12,074 nt of DNA from Candidatus Nealsonbacteria bacterium RBG_13_42_11 (GTDB taxonomy: Bacteria > Patescibacteriota > Minisyncoccia > Minisyncoccales > RBG-13-42-11): NCBI GenBank assembly GCA_001821455.1, contig MHLY01000007.1, positions 88,462-100,535 on the forward strand, given 5' to 3'. A model generated the notes under the pieces. That model was not told the origin of the DNA. It saw nothing but the letters and a program-made list of their open reading frames with translations, and made no database searches. Below are positions 1 through 6,439 of the stretch, in pieces. Position 1 is the first letter of the stretch; the number at the start of each line of letters is the position of its first letter. Both the position numbers and the translations under genes were made by a program.

Positions 1-1
1 A

Positions 2-538
2 GAGAAAAAAGGACGTTCTGCTGTAAGAAATTTGCAATCTATTAATCAACAAATCTTTAAAATCCGTGATTGGATTTTCGGTTTTCTTAAAGATGGTAAA
101 CAAATAAAAGAAAATCTAGAGGAAGTCGATCGTCATTTAAGTATGACAGAATTTAATGTTCAATCTGCTATAGAAGATTGGGTTGATGTGGTGCCGGAAT
201 TAGCTATATTTTCCAATTTGTTAAAATTCAAAGAAACCGAATTATTACTCATGAAACAAAAGTTTACTTTCTTAGAAAAGAAAATGTTGAAAAGTAAGGA
301 TAGCGAAGAAATCAAACAAAAATTAGGAGAGCAAAAAAAATTAATAAAAAACCTAGAAGAAGAAATTAAAAACATAAAACAGAGTGCCATAGTATCTTCT
401 TCCAGTTCATCTCCCGCGATTTACACTTCTTCCAAAAACATGTCGGTTTCTGAATTGGAAAAACAAATAGAAAGTTTATTAAAACAAATAACAGATTTAC
501 AAGGTCAGTTAATTGAACCAGAGAAGCCCAAGCAATAA
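2..538 (+). CDS. C-terminal part of an unidentified coiled-coil protein (5' truncated)
   Basis: The reading frame is open from the left window edge, so the true start lies outside; a TTG at 32 is possible but there is no reason to prefer it. About 178 residues are visible. The first part is mixed helical, with a WIFGFL segment and a DWVDVVPEL segment. A Lys/Glu-rich coiled coil follows (about residues 80-130 of the visible part), then a serine-rich linker and a short amphipathic helix with the ending PEKPKQ. The stop TAA shares a base with the start of the next gene (TAATG), so translation is probably coupled to the HsdS-like protein. From order and coupling it could be the end of a type I modification subunit or an accessory protein of that locus, but I see no methyltransferase motif in this part, so no function is assigned. 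Confidence 0.75.
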   Translation, partial: EKKGRSAVRNLQSINQQIFKIRDWIFGFLKDGKQIKENLEEVDRHLSMTEFNVQSAIEDWVDVVPELAIFSNLLKFKETELLLMKQKFTFLEKKMLKSKDSEEIKQKLGEQKKLIKNLEEEIKNIKQSAIVSSSSSSPAIYTSSKNMSVSELEKQIESLLKQITDLQGQLIEPEKPKQ

Positions 539-1878
539 TGATTTCTTATTCCATTATCCAAAAATCGCAACTCGAAGGCACTTCACGACTAGACGCTGAA
601 TATTATCAGCCGGAGTATTTTATTAATTTTTCAAATAGAGATTGGCGTCCAATTGGGGATTTTTTAAAAAGCTGTCAGTACGGACTTTCACAGGCAATGA
701 ATGACGAAAAAATAGGATATCCAATGTTTAAAATGGATGATATAAAATACGCTTTTTTATTTAAAGATGAGGTTAGGTATGCAAATATTCCAGAAAAAAT
801 ATTTAATAATTTCAGACTAGAGAGAAATGATGTTTTATTTAATCGCGTTAATTCTGAAGAATTTGTCGGCAGAACGGGAATTTTTAAAATAGATTTAAAA
901 TCGACATTCGCCTCTTATTTGATCCGTCTTCAGACGAAAGACAATGCGGAAATTATACCAGATTACTTGAATATATTTTTAAACGCTAAATATGGGATAA
1001 AACAAATCAAGAAATTTTCCCGTCGGGCAGTAAATCAGGCAAATGTTAACGCAGAGGAATTAAAAGAAATAAAAATTTTTGTCCCGTCGGTAATTTTTCA
1101 AAAAGAAATTGAAAAAATATCAAATGAAAGTTGGAAAAATTTTGAATTAGCAAAAGATTTTTACTCCCAAGCTGAAAAGTTGCTTTTAGAAGAGTTGGGG
1201 CTGGCAGATTTTAAAGAAAAAAATGAATTATTCAATATAGTTAATCTTTCTGACGTAAAATCTGTTCAACGAATGGACGCTGAATATTTCCAAACGAAAT
1301 ACGACAAATTATTAATAACGCTTAGAAGATATAAAGCAAAACCGTTAGAAGATATTATCCAGAATGTGCCAGCGAGATTTATTCCTAAATCCGATAGGAA
1401 CTATTGTTATGTTGAATTAGCGAATATCAATTCCTCGATCGGTATGATTGACGGATTCTCGGAGGTTTTAGGGAAAGATGCGCCGAGTAGAGCAAAAAGA
1501 ATATTAAAAAATGGAGATGTTATTGTTTCCAGCGTGGAAGGTTCGCTTGAAAAAGTGGCTATCGCTGATAAAGATCAGGAAGGATATTTAGCGTCAACGG
1601 GATTTTTTCAATTCAGGAGTAAGGAAATTTTACCGGAAGTTATGTGTGTTTTAGCAAAAAGTTTAGTTTTTCAGATGCAACTAGAAAAGCAATGCGCGGG
1701 AACGATTTTAACCGCCGTATCCAAAGAATCGATAAAGAATATTCTCGTTCCGGTTTTACCAAAAACTACCCAGCAAGAGATTGCTGATTTGGTCAAAAAA
1801 TCCCACGAAGCCCGCAAAAAAGCAAAAGAATTACTAGAAGAGGCGAAAAAAAAGGTCGAAAATTTAATCGAAAAGTAA
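538..1878 (+). CDS. hsdS: Type I restriction-modification specificity subunit (HsdS), two target-recognition domains
   Basis: HsdS recognises the two halves of a split DNA target and docks the methyltransferase and translocase subunits. The 446 residues, normal for a complete HsdS, form two similar halves. TRD1 covers about 1-190 and opens with LDAEYYQPEY; it carries the typical DVLFNRVNSEEFVGRTG stretch and ends with QANVNAEELKEIKIFVP. A helical spacer (about 188-225, FQKEIEKIS onward) separates it from TRD2, which opens with MDAEYFQTKY near residue 245. A final Lys/Glu-rich coiled coil (about 411-446, QQEIADLVKKS onward) mirrors the first spacer. The start overlaps the stop of the upstream gene. 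No hsdR or hsdM is visible downstream; partners would have to lie to the left. Confident as a family call; the DNA target cannot be read from sequence. Confidence 0.9.
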   Translation: MISYSIIQKSQLEGTSRLDAEYYQPEYFINFSNRDWRPIGDFLKSCQYGLSQAMNDEKIGYPMFKMDDIKYAFLFKDEVRYANIPEKIFNNFRLERNDVLFNRVNSEEFVGRTGIFKIDLKSTFASYLIRLQTKDNAEIIPDYLNIFLNAKYGIKQIKKFSRRAVNQANVNAEELKEIKIFVPSVIFQKEIEKISNESWKNFELAKDFYSQAEKLLLEELGLADFKEKNELFNIVNLSDVKSVQRMDAEYFQTKYDKLLITLRRYKAKPLEDIIQNVPARFIPKSDRNYCYVELANINSSIGMIDGFSEVLGKDAPSRAKRILKNGDVIVSSVEGSLEKVAIADKDQEGYLASTGFFQFRSKEILPEVMCVLAKSLVFQMQLEKQCAGTILTAVSKESIKNILVPVLPKTTQQEIADLVKKSHEARKKAKELLEEAKKKVENLIEK

Positions 1879-1887
1879 TTTAAAATT

Positions 1888-2160
1888 ATGGCAAGAATTA
1901 AAGTTAAAAAAGTATTAGATGGCGATACTTTTCAAAGTACCAGAGGAGTGTTTTTTCGTTTAGCCGAAATTGATACCCCCGAAAAAAGAGAGCCTGGTTA
2001 TAATAAAGCTAAGGGAATATTGAAAAACCTTATTGATAGTGAAGAACTTATTATAAAAATAAAAGGTAAATCTTATGGAAGAAAAGTAGTGGAGGCAAAA
2101 ATTCCAGGCGAAAAAATGACTATTAATACAAAAATGAAACGAAAAGGTTACAATTCATAA
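1888..2160 (+). CDS. Minimal staphylococcal nuclease-like (SNase/thermonuclease) protein
   Basis: This 90-residue protein is the bare SNase OB-fold. Family members cut DNA and RNA with calcium. The catalytic set is complete: D13 in the VLDGDTF motif, R24 in FRLAEIDTPE, D29 and E32 of the same motif, and R65 in SYGRKVV, matching D21, R35, D40, E43 and R87 of staphylococcal nuclease. The C-terminal helical part is short, ending with the KRKGY motif that usually precedes the last helices. There is no signal peptide, so it should act inside the cell, unlike secreted thermonucleases. It starts 9 nt after hsdS with no Shine-Dalgarno site, in the context TAAAATTATG that recurs at three other genes here. 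It sits among accessory genes; a role in nucleic-acid degradation or defence is inference. Confidence 0.88.
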   Translation: MARIKVKKVLDGDTFQSTRGVFFRLAEIDTPEKREPGYNKAKGILKNLIDSEELIIKIKGKSYGRKVVEAKIPGEKMTINTKMKRKGYNS

Positions 2161-2167
2161 TAAAATT

Positions 2168-2311
2168 ATGGCGAAAGTGAATTTCAAAAATAAAGAAAAT
2201 TTACAAATTGCTAGAGATAAAGCACGAGGTGTGGTAAGCTACCGTCAAATGAAAGATGGTCGTAAAATTGCAGCTAAATGGCCGAGCAAAAATAAAAACT
2301 CGAAAAATTAA
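2168..2311 (+). CDS. Basic 47-residue hypothetical protein
   Basis: A short reading frame starts 7 nt after the SNase gene, in the same TAAAATTATG start context, and codes for 47 residues rich in Lys and Arg with a Lys/Asn tail. The middle part (KARGVVSYRQMKDGRKIAA) could be a small beta-type nucleic-acid-binding segment, but I do not recognise the family. Start, spacing and clean stop make it likely to be a real gene co-transcribed with the SNase gene. The bases after its stop, AACTAACACACAAG, weakly resemble the intergenic element found further right. Confidence 0.6.
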   Translation: MAKVNFKNKENLQIARDKARGVVSYRQMKDGRKIAAKWPSKNKNSKN

Positions 2312-2332
2312 CTAACACACAAGTTTAATTTT

Positions 2333-2533
2333 ATGAGTATTTATTCAAAGGAATTTGATTATATTTGCGAGGAGTGTAAAAAAAAATCAAAACCAGCGAA
2401 TGTTTGGGATTTTCTAGTAGGTGAAAACGGCGTTATTTGTTGCAAGTGTGGCAAGAAGATAGAACCAGGGGTAAAATTCTTCACAAAGAGAAAACCAATG
2501 ACGATTTTTGCACCACGATCGATTAAGCACTAA
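2333..2533 (+). CDS. Small zinc-ribbon protein
   Basis: The 66-residue protein has two cysteine knuckles, C12-x2-C15 (CEEC) and C36/C37-x-C39 (CCKCGKK), as in a zinc ribbon. Such proteins bind nucleic acid or protein partners and have no enzymatic centre of their own. The C-terminus is basic (FFTKRKP). There is no Shine-Dalgarno site; the start context is AATTTTATG. The stop TAA overlaps an ATG (TAATG) that opens a 14-codon reading frame. The family is not recognised beyond the metal-binding pattern. Confidence 0.68.
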   Translation: MSIYSKEFDYICEECKKKSKPANVWDFLVGENGVICCKCGKKIEPGVKFFTKRKPMTIFAPRSIKH

Positions 2534-2577
2534 TGTCAGACATTCGTCAAAAAGTCGAAGAATTAATTGAGAGGTAA
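2533..2577 (+). other. 14-codon micro-ORF coupled to the zinc-ribbon gene
   Basis: An ATG overlaps the zinc-ribbon stop (TAATG) and opens a frame for the 14 residues MSDIRQKVEELIER before a TAA. The sequence looks like the first helix of a longer protein, so this may be a gene remnant. It may instead be a coupling leader: its last codons (GAG AGG TAA) form the GAGAGG ribosome-binding site of the membrane protein starting at 2582. Confidence 0.3.
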
Positions 2578-2581
2578 AATT

Positions 2582-2791
2582 ATGAAATTTGTATCGCTTG
2601 GAGACTTAACATATAAACAACTTCTACAATATGGAGTCATTGGATTATTTTTAGGTGGGGCATTGAGTACTATATTTAAACCTGGTCCAATTATTGCAGT
2701 ATTAGTTGATGCTGTAATTCTCTTGGGGTGGATTTGTTTAATTTGGGGATTAGTTAGATGGATTAAAGAAAAGACGCATAAAAGAGATTAA
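2582..2791 (+). CDS. Small two-helix membrane protein
   Basis: The ATG at 2582 is chosen over a TTG at 2567 because GAGAGG at 2569-2574 gives a well-placed ribosome-binding site and the context TAAAATTATG recurs. The product has 69 residues: a short polar start, a hydrophobic helix at about 17-32, a turn with KPGP, a second helix at about 37-58, and a tail rich in Lys and Arg. The basic tail points to a cytoplasmic C-terminus. No family is recognised. It belongs to a group of short membrane proteins with basic tails in this window (5135, 5353, 8168, 8866). Confidence 0.65.
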   Translation: MKFVSLGDLTYKQLLQYGVIGLFLGGALSTIFKPGPIIAVLVDAVILLGWICLIWGLVRWIKEKTHKRD

Positions 2792-2858
2792 AAAATATCT
2801 GATTTACGAATAATCAATTTTAGATAAAACATTTAAAGGAGAAGTATAGAAAAGAAAA

Positions 2859-3215
2859 ATGTGTTTCAATAATTTATTTTATTTATTAAAAGACCAATTT
2901 ATTTTTATAATATTTGAAGCTTGTTTAATTACAATTACGTTTTATGCTCTTTTTGAAGATATAAAGAATCGAGATAGTGGTATGACAATAGGACGAGGAA
3001 ATCAAAGTTGGGCTTATTTTTATGCTACGTTTGGTATTATTTCCGTAATCATAAGTGGTTTTTTCTCTGCCACTGAAATTAAAGAAATAATTAACTATAA
3101 GGGAATCATTTTTTTACTAAATATTGGCATTACTTTATATTTGTGTTTTTATAATGGATGGTCTACAAATAAGATTGTTGGTTTTGTTACTTCAATAAAA
3201 AATAAAAAATTTTAA
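2859..3215 (+). CDS. Hypothetical membrane protein with three predicted helices
   Basis: The 118 residues contain hydrophobic helices at about 14-32, 51-69 and 83-99, separated by short polar loops (EDIKNRDSG and EIKEIINYK), with a basic C-terminus. An AAGGAGAA sequence at 2837-2844 lies upstream, but about 15 nt from the ATG, which is long for a Shine-Dalgarno site. Two bases after the stop, the first clear copy of the intergenic element begins, so the gene may be the left neighbour of the cassette-like series. No family is recognised. Confidence 0.62.
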   Translation: MCFNNLFYLLKDQFIFIIFEACLITITFYALFEDIKNRDSGMTIGRGNQSWAYFYATFGIISVIISGFFSATEIKEIINYKGIIFLLNIGITLYLCFYNGWSTNKIVGFVTSIKNKKF

Positions 3216-3217
3216 TA

Positions 3218-3255
3218 AACTAATCAAAATTTAGCCCGAAATTGAAAGAATAAAT
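3218..3255 (+). repeat. Intergenic element copy 1 (short form)
   Basis: It reads AACTAATCAAAATTTAGC and then CCGAAATTGAAAG before AATAAAT and the ATG of the OLD gene. It starts 2 nt after the previous stop. Compared with the long copies at 5059 and 6303 it lacks the hairpin part but keeps both ends. It supplies the whole 5' region of the downstream gene, which has no strong Shine-Dalgarno site. Confidence 0.7.
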
Positions 3256-5013
3256 ATGTTAATATCAAGGTTAATAATTAAAAATTTTAGATCTATTAAG
3301 AATTCTGAAGAGATTACCTTAACAAAGCTGTTTGCTTTTATTGGTAAAAATAATACTGGTAAGTCGGCAATATTGAAAGCGTTACAGGTATTTTGGGGGA
3401 AAATTGAGGCAAAGGAAAGTGATTTTCATAAAAATAAGGTTGATGAAAATATTGAAATAGAAGTATTTTTTAAGAATTATAATGACGAAAAATATAAAAA
3501 TCTATTTTTAGATAAAGACGGTAATGAGATAGAAGAAACAAAAATAAAAATTACAATTTCTAAAGATTCTAGTAGCGGGAAATTAAAAGAAGAGTTTTTG
3601 TTAAATGATGTGGAAAAGAGTTCAACAATCAGAAAAAACTTGCCAAAAATATTGATTATTCCAGACATCAGAAACCCTGAAAAAGAATCGACCGCAGGAG
3701 CAAAGACTTATTTGAAAGATTTAATTGATCAAATAGAATCTCAAAGCTCCCTCGAACAAGAGAAACAAAGGAAGATAGAAGAAGTAAAGAACATTATTAT
3801 AAAAGATATTCAAGATATTTCGAAACTAACAACTGAGAATATCCAAAATATCTTAGGGGATAAGTGCGAAGTATTGATCAATCCAAGTATAGATATATCT
3901 AAAGCAGTGTCCTACGAAACAGATTTAATTTTTGGAAATATAGAAGAAGGCAATAGGGTTAAGCTCTTATCTTGTGGAACGGGAATTCAAAGCATATTTA
4001 TCTTAGCGTTATTAGAAACTTACGCGCAAAAAAATCAATATAGCGATGAAATTCTTCTAATTGAAGAACCAGAAGTTTATCTTCACCCAGAACTACAAAG
4101 AAAGATGTTCAAAACCTTAAGAAATATAGCAGACGCAAACCAGGTTATATTCACAACCCATTCTCCAATTATGATTAGTGAGGTATGGGCAACTGAAAGT
4201 ATAAGACAAGTATCTTTAAATGACGAAGGAGAGACAATTATAAGTCAGATAAAAATAGAAGAAGTAATTGACGAATTAGGAATAAGATATGAAGACATTT
4301 TAAATCCTTCTCTAATACTATTCGTAGAGGGAGATAACGACGAAAAGTTTTTTAAAAATATAGGTATTAACAATCCTAAAATAAAATTTATTAATTCCGA
4401 TGGGCTTAGAGCTATACATTATTTTGCCTACATAAAAATTCTTACTAGCGATAGCGTGAAAAACAACTTCAGAATAATAGCGGATAGCGATGGTTTAGAT
4501 TCTCTAGTAAGACACGCAGAGATAGAAGGGAGCATCCGGAAAGAATTTAAAAGACCAATAACTATTAATCTAGACGAAAAAATTACTGTCTTACCTGAAT
4601 ATGCTCCCGAATCCTACTTTTTAAAAACCACTATTTTATCTAAGTCTTTTCCTAAAATAAAGAAAGAGGATATAGAAAATTTTGTTGATACTTACAAACA
4701 GGAATACACCGAACAAAGAAAAATTAAGAATTTAACTATAGAAAGAAATAGAATTGATTTTCAAATATATTTTAATCCTAAAAGAATTTTTGAAGACTTT
4801 AAAAAAAATAATAAAAAATACGATGATTTTTGGAGAGACAAAGGTAATTTTCTAGAGGTTCGTAAACAAATTAGAAAAGATTGCGATCATTTAAAGATTA
4901 ACAAAGATAAATCTCACTTCGATCATATTTTTGAAAATATAGATGTGGAAAAAGATTTACCCGAAGAATTAATTGTTTTTAAGAATGAAATTTTAAAATT
5001 ATTAGTAAACTAG
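3256..5013 (+). CDS. OLD-family ATPase with TOPRIM nuclease domain
   Basis: OLD proteins join an ABC/SMC-type ATPase to a TOPRIM DNA nuclease; well-studied members are P2 Old and GajA of the Gabija defence system. The 585 residues show Walker A GKNNTGKS at 30-37, an ABC-signature-like LLSCGTGIQS near 237, Walker B LLIEEPEVYLHPE near 267 with its catalytic glutamate, and the H-loop TTHSPI near 300. The TOPRIM part follows: the glutamate motif LILFVEGDNDEKFF near 353 and the IADSDGLD motif near 408. Its acidic residues are intact, so both activities look possible. No UvrD-like helicase (the GajB partner) follows; the next genes are 54- and 62-residue membrane peptides. That fits a stand-alone (class 1) OLD protein, probably in phage defence, which is inference from the family. 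Confidence 0.9.
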   Translation: MLISRLIIKNFRSIKNSEEITLTKLFAFIGKNNTGKSAILKALQVFWGKIEAKESDFHKNKVDENIEIEVFFKNYNDEKYKNLFLDKDGNEIEETKIKITISKDSSSGKLKEEFLLNDVEKSSTIRKNLPKILIIPDIRNPEKESTAGAKTYLKDLIDQIESQSSLEQEKQRKIEEVKNIIIKDIQDISKLTTENIQNILGDKCEVLINPSIDISKAVSYETDLIFGNIEEGNRVKLLSCGTGIQSIFILALLETYAQKNQYSDEILLIEEPEVYLHPELQRKMFKTLRNIADANQVIFTTHSPIMISEVWATESIRQVSLNDEGETIISQIKIEEVIDELGIRYEDILNPSLILFVEGDNDEKFFKNIGINNPKIKFINSDGLRAIHYFAYIKILTSDSVKNNFRIIADSDGLDSLVRHAEIEGSIRKEFKRPITINLDEKITVLPEYAPESYFLKTTILSKSFPKIKKEDIENFVDTYKQEYTEQRKIKNLTIERNRIDFQIYFNPKRIFEDFKKNNKKYDDFWRDKGNFLEVRKQIRKDCDHLKINKDKSHFDHIFENIDVEKDLPEELIVFKNEILKLLVN

Positions 5014-5058
5014 TGACAAATGTCGCCCAAGGGTATACTTGTTCGCCATGTAAAACAG

Positions 5059-5123
5059 AACTAATCAAAATTTAGTGCTTCAGCGTGGCTCAGTATCTTC
5101 GACCCGAAGTTGAGGAAATAAAT
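5059..5123 (+). repeat. Intergenic element copy 2 (long form with hairpin)
   Basis: It reads AACTAATCAAAATTTAG, then a hairpin region with GGCTCAGTATCT in the loop and CGACCCGAAGTTGA as the right arm, then GGAAATAAAT. The right arm GAAGT can pair with GCTTC on the left. It aligns with the copy at 6303 over the 41 bases after TTTA with 34 identities. It lies between the OLD gene and the 54-aa membrane peptide. Confidence 0.75.
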
Positions 5124-5134
5124 AAAAAATCTAA

Positions 5135-5299
5135 ATGATTGATCAAACAACCGCTGAAGGGTTATCAAAATTATTTGGCCCATATCTTATTAAAGAATTT
5201 TTAATTGATCTTTGGTTGATATTTAAAGCGGCGTGGTGGGTGATTCCGATTGCATTACTAGTAAGATGGGTTAATCGAAAAATTGATAAGAGGAAATAG
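5135..5299 (+). CDS. 54-residue single-helix membrane peptide
   Basis: The reading frame ATG 5135 to TAG 5297-5299 codes for 54 residues: an amphipathic start (MIDQTTAEGLSKLF), a hydrophobic, Trp-rich helix at about 21-43 with AAWWVIPIALLV, and a strongly basic tail (RWVNRKIDKRK). The architecture matches the next gene (5353): polar start, aromatic helix containing A-W and P, then a Lys/Arg tail. GAGGAA lies 20 nt upstream, too far for a standard ribosome-binding site. It is flanked on both sides by the intergenic element, so it is the only content of its unit. Size and charge would also fit a type I toxin-like peptide or a small membrane anchor; neither can be decided. Confidence 0.6.
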   Translation: MIDQTTAEGLSKLFGPYLIKEFLIDLWLIFKAAWWVIPIALLVRWVNRKIDKRK

Positions 5300-5324
5300 G
5301 GAGAAAGAGATTTTTTCAAAAAAT

Positions 5325-5352
5325 AACTAAAATTTAGGCCCAAAATAAAATT
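5325..5352 (+). repeat. Intergenic element copy 3 (short form)
   Basis: It reads AACTAAAATTTAGGCCC and then AAAATAAAATT directly before the ATG at 5353. The 11-base core CTAAAATTTAG is an exact inverted repeat around its central A. The right end is replaced by the TAAAATTATG start context that is also used by genes further left. Confidence 0.68.
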
Positions 5353-5541
5353 ATGAATTCAGGATTTGTCGACATAAACAGTATTCTTAATCCTTCGAAC
5401 TTAAGGATTCTTTTTGAGAATGCTTTAATGATACCTGCGTTAGTTATTAAAACAATATGGTCGGCGTGGCCACTCTTTATTATTGTTTTTGGTATCATTA
5501 TAATACTTATTATTATTCGTCAAAAAAACAGAAAAAACTAA
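5353..5541 (+). CDS. 62-residue single-helix membrane peptide
   Basis: The product has an amphipathic N-terminal part (SILNPSNLRILFENAL), a hydrophobic stretch starting with IPALVIKTIWSAW, a main helix of mostly Ile, Leu, Phe and Val at about 39-54, and a basic tail (RQKNRKN). It resembles the 54-residue product just upstream in layout and in the W-s/a-AW-P pattern, so the two may be distant paralogues. There is no Shine-Dalgarno site; the start context is TAAAATTATG. The last codons and stop (AAC TAA) are also the first bases of the next intergenic element. Confidence 0.65.
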   Translation: MNSGFVDINSILNPSNLRILFENALMIPALVIKTIWSAWPLFIIVFGIIIILIIIRQKNRKN

Positions 5542-5554
5542 CCAAAATTTAGCT
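5536..5554 (+). repeat. Intergenic element copy 4 (shortest form, spans stop and start)
   Basis: AACTAACCAAAATTTAGCT fills the whole space between two genes. Its TAA is the stop codon of the membrane peptide and it ends directly before the ATG at 5555. The CAAAATTTAGC part is identical to copy 1. Confidence 0.7.
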
Positions 5555-6304
5555 ATGGTTCAAAAAAGAAAAAACCATCTTTATAATTCAAATTTAGACA
5601 CCTCTTTTACTATAAGCAGGTCAAAGATCAACTTATTTTTAGAGTGTCCCCGCTGTTTTTATTTAGACCGAAAATTAGGGGTAGCAAGGCCGGGAATGCC
5701 CGGCTGGTCGCTGAACAGCGCGGTTGACCGATTGCTTAAAAATGAGTTTGACCTTTTAAGGAAAAACGGAGAATCCCACCAGCTTATGGATCAGTATAAG
5801 ATTGATGCGGTTCCCTTTAACCATCCTGATTTTTCTGTTTGGAGAGACGATAGCTGCAGACGTGTCGGGGCAACCGTGCTGCATAAAAAAACAAATTTGA
5901 ACATTAACGGCATTATTGACGATATTTGGATTAACAGAAAGACCAAAGAACTTCATATCGTTGATTACAAGGCCACGAGCACCAGTCAGATAATTTCTTT
6001 AGAAGACGAATATAAACAAGGATATAAGAAGCAAATGGAGATTTACCAGTGGATATTCAGGCAAATGGGATTTAACGTTTCAAAGACGGGATATTTTTTA
6101 TTCGCGAATGCCGGCAAGAATCGCCCTGAATTTGATGGAAGACTGGAATTTAAAACTTCAATTCTTTCTTACGACGGAGATGATTCATGGGTAGAGCCTG
6201 CCATATTTAATATCAAGAAATGCCTTGATTCGAATAAAATCCCCGAAGCCGGAGAAAAATGCGAATACTGCAGTTATATAGAATTAGTTAATCATGAGAA
6301 ATAA
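5555..6304 (+). CDS. PD-(D/E)XK nuclease with Cas4/AddB-type cysteine pairs
   Basis: The 249-residue protein shows the RecB-type nuclease pattern: GIIDDIW at 119-125 with metal-binding D122/D123, then IVDYKAT with D137 and K139, then a Gln-rich helix (KKQMEIYQW) near 165. Cysteines C31 and C34 (ECPRCFY) at the N-terminus and C236 and C239 (CEYC) at the C-terminus match the four-cysteine iron-sulfur arrangement of Cas4, AddB and related nucleases. It is therefore likely a DNA exonuclease or flap-processing enzyme. There is no cas1, cas2 or helicase next to it, so CRISPR adaptation is not supported. It looks more GC-rich than the genes on its left, so it may be a resident gene rather than a recent arrival. 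The start is fixed by the upstream stop 14 nt away; no Shine-Dalgarno site is present. Confidence 0.87.
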   Translation: MVQKRKNHLYNSNLDTSFTISRSKINLFLECPRCFYLDRKLGVARPGMPGWSLNSAVDRLLKNEFDLLRKNGESHQLMDQYKIDAVPFNHPDFSVWRDDSCRRVGATVLHKKTNLNINGIIDDIWINRKTKELHIVDYKATSTSQIISLEDEYKQGYKKQMEIYQWIFRQMGFNVSKTGYFLFANAGKNRPEFDGRLEFKTSILSYDGDDSWVEPAIFNIKKCLDSNKIPEAGEKCEYCSYIELVNHEK

Positions 6305-6355
6305 CTAAAATTTAGCACTTCGGCGCGGCTCAGTATCTACGACCCGAAGTTGAAA
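6303..6355 (+). repeat. Intergenic element copy 5 (long form with hairpin)
   Basis: AACTAAAATTTAGC is followed by ACTTCGG, a loop containing GGCTCAGTATCT, and CCGAAGTTGAAA. ACTTCGG and CCGAAGT form a perfect 7-bp stem. The first bases overlap the stop codon of the nuclease gene (TAAC). The right end runs directly into a terminator hairpin. Confidence 0.78.
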
Positions 6356-6377
6356 ATTGCCCAAAGGGCGATTTTTT
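6354..6377 (+). terminator. Rho-independent terminator after the nuclease gene
   Basis: AAATTGCCC pairs with GGGCGATTT around the loop AAA (9 pairs, one of them G-U), followed by T6. It is directly joined to the end of element copy 5. Confidence 0.85.
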
Positions 6378-6380
6378 GGT

Positions 6381-6415
6381 CCTCCTTCGCTCTTGCGAGC
6401 TACGGAGGGACAAAG
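6381..6415 (+). repeat. Second hairpin family, copy 1
   Basis: CCTCC pairs with GGAGG and GCTC pairs with GAGC around TTGC, with an internal loop TTC/TAC; GACAAAG follows. A related sequence, beginning CCTCCTTCG and ending GGACAAAG, lies at 8407-8452. It has the look of a REP-type palindromic repeat. Confidence 0.6.
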
Positions 6416-6439
6416 TAGAATAAAAAAGAGGACTAGAAT

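Noticed and set aside
5013..5039. Promoter GTGACA-15-TATACT after the OLD gene
   Set aside because: The spacer is only 15 bases and the -35 box is imperfect; it may be weak, but I do not list it as a feature.
5019..5063. 14-codon frame MSPKGILVRHVKQN before element copy 2
   Set aside because: It is very short, without a ribosome-binding site or recognisable context, and ends inside the element; no evidence beyond an open frame.
3256..5541. Gabija (GajA-GajB) defence system
   Set aside because: The OLD protein would fit GajA, but no UvrD-like helicase gene is present; the following genes are short membrane peptides.
5555..6304. Cas4 of a CRISPR adaptation module
   Set aside because: The cysteine and nuclease motifs are similar, but there are no cas1/cas2 genes and no CRISPR repeats nearby.
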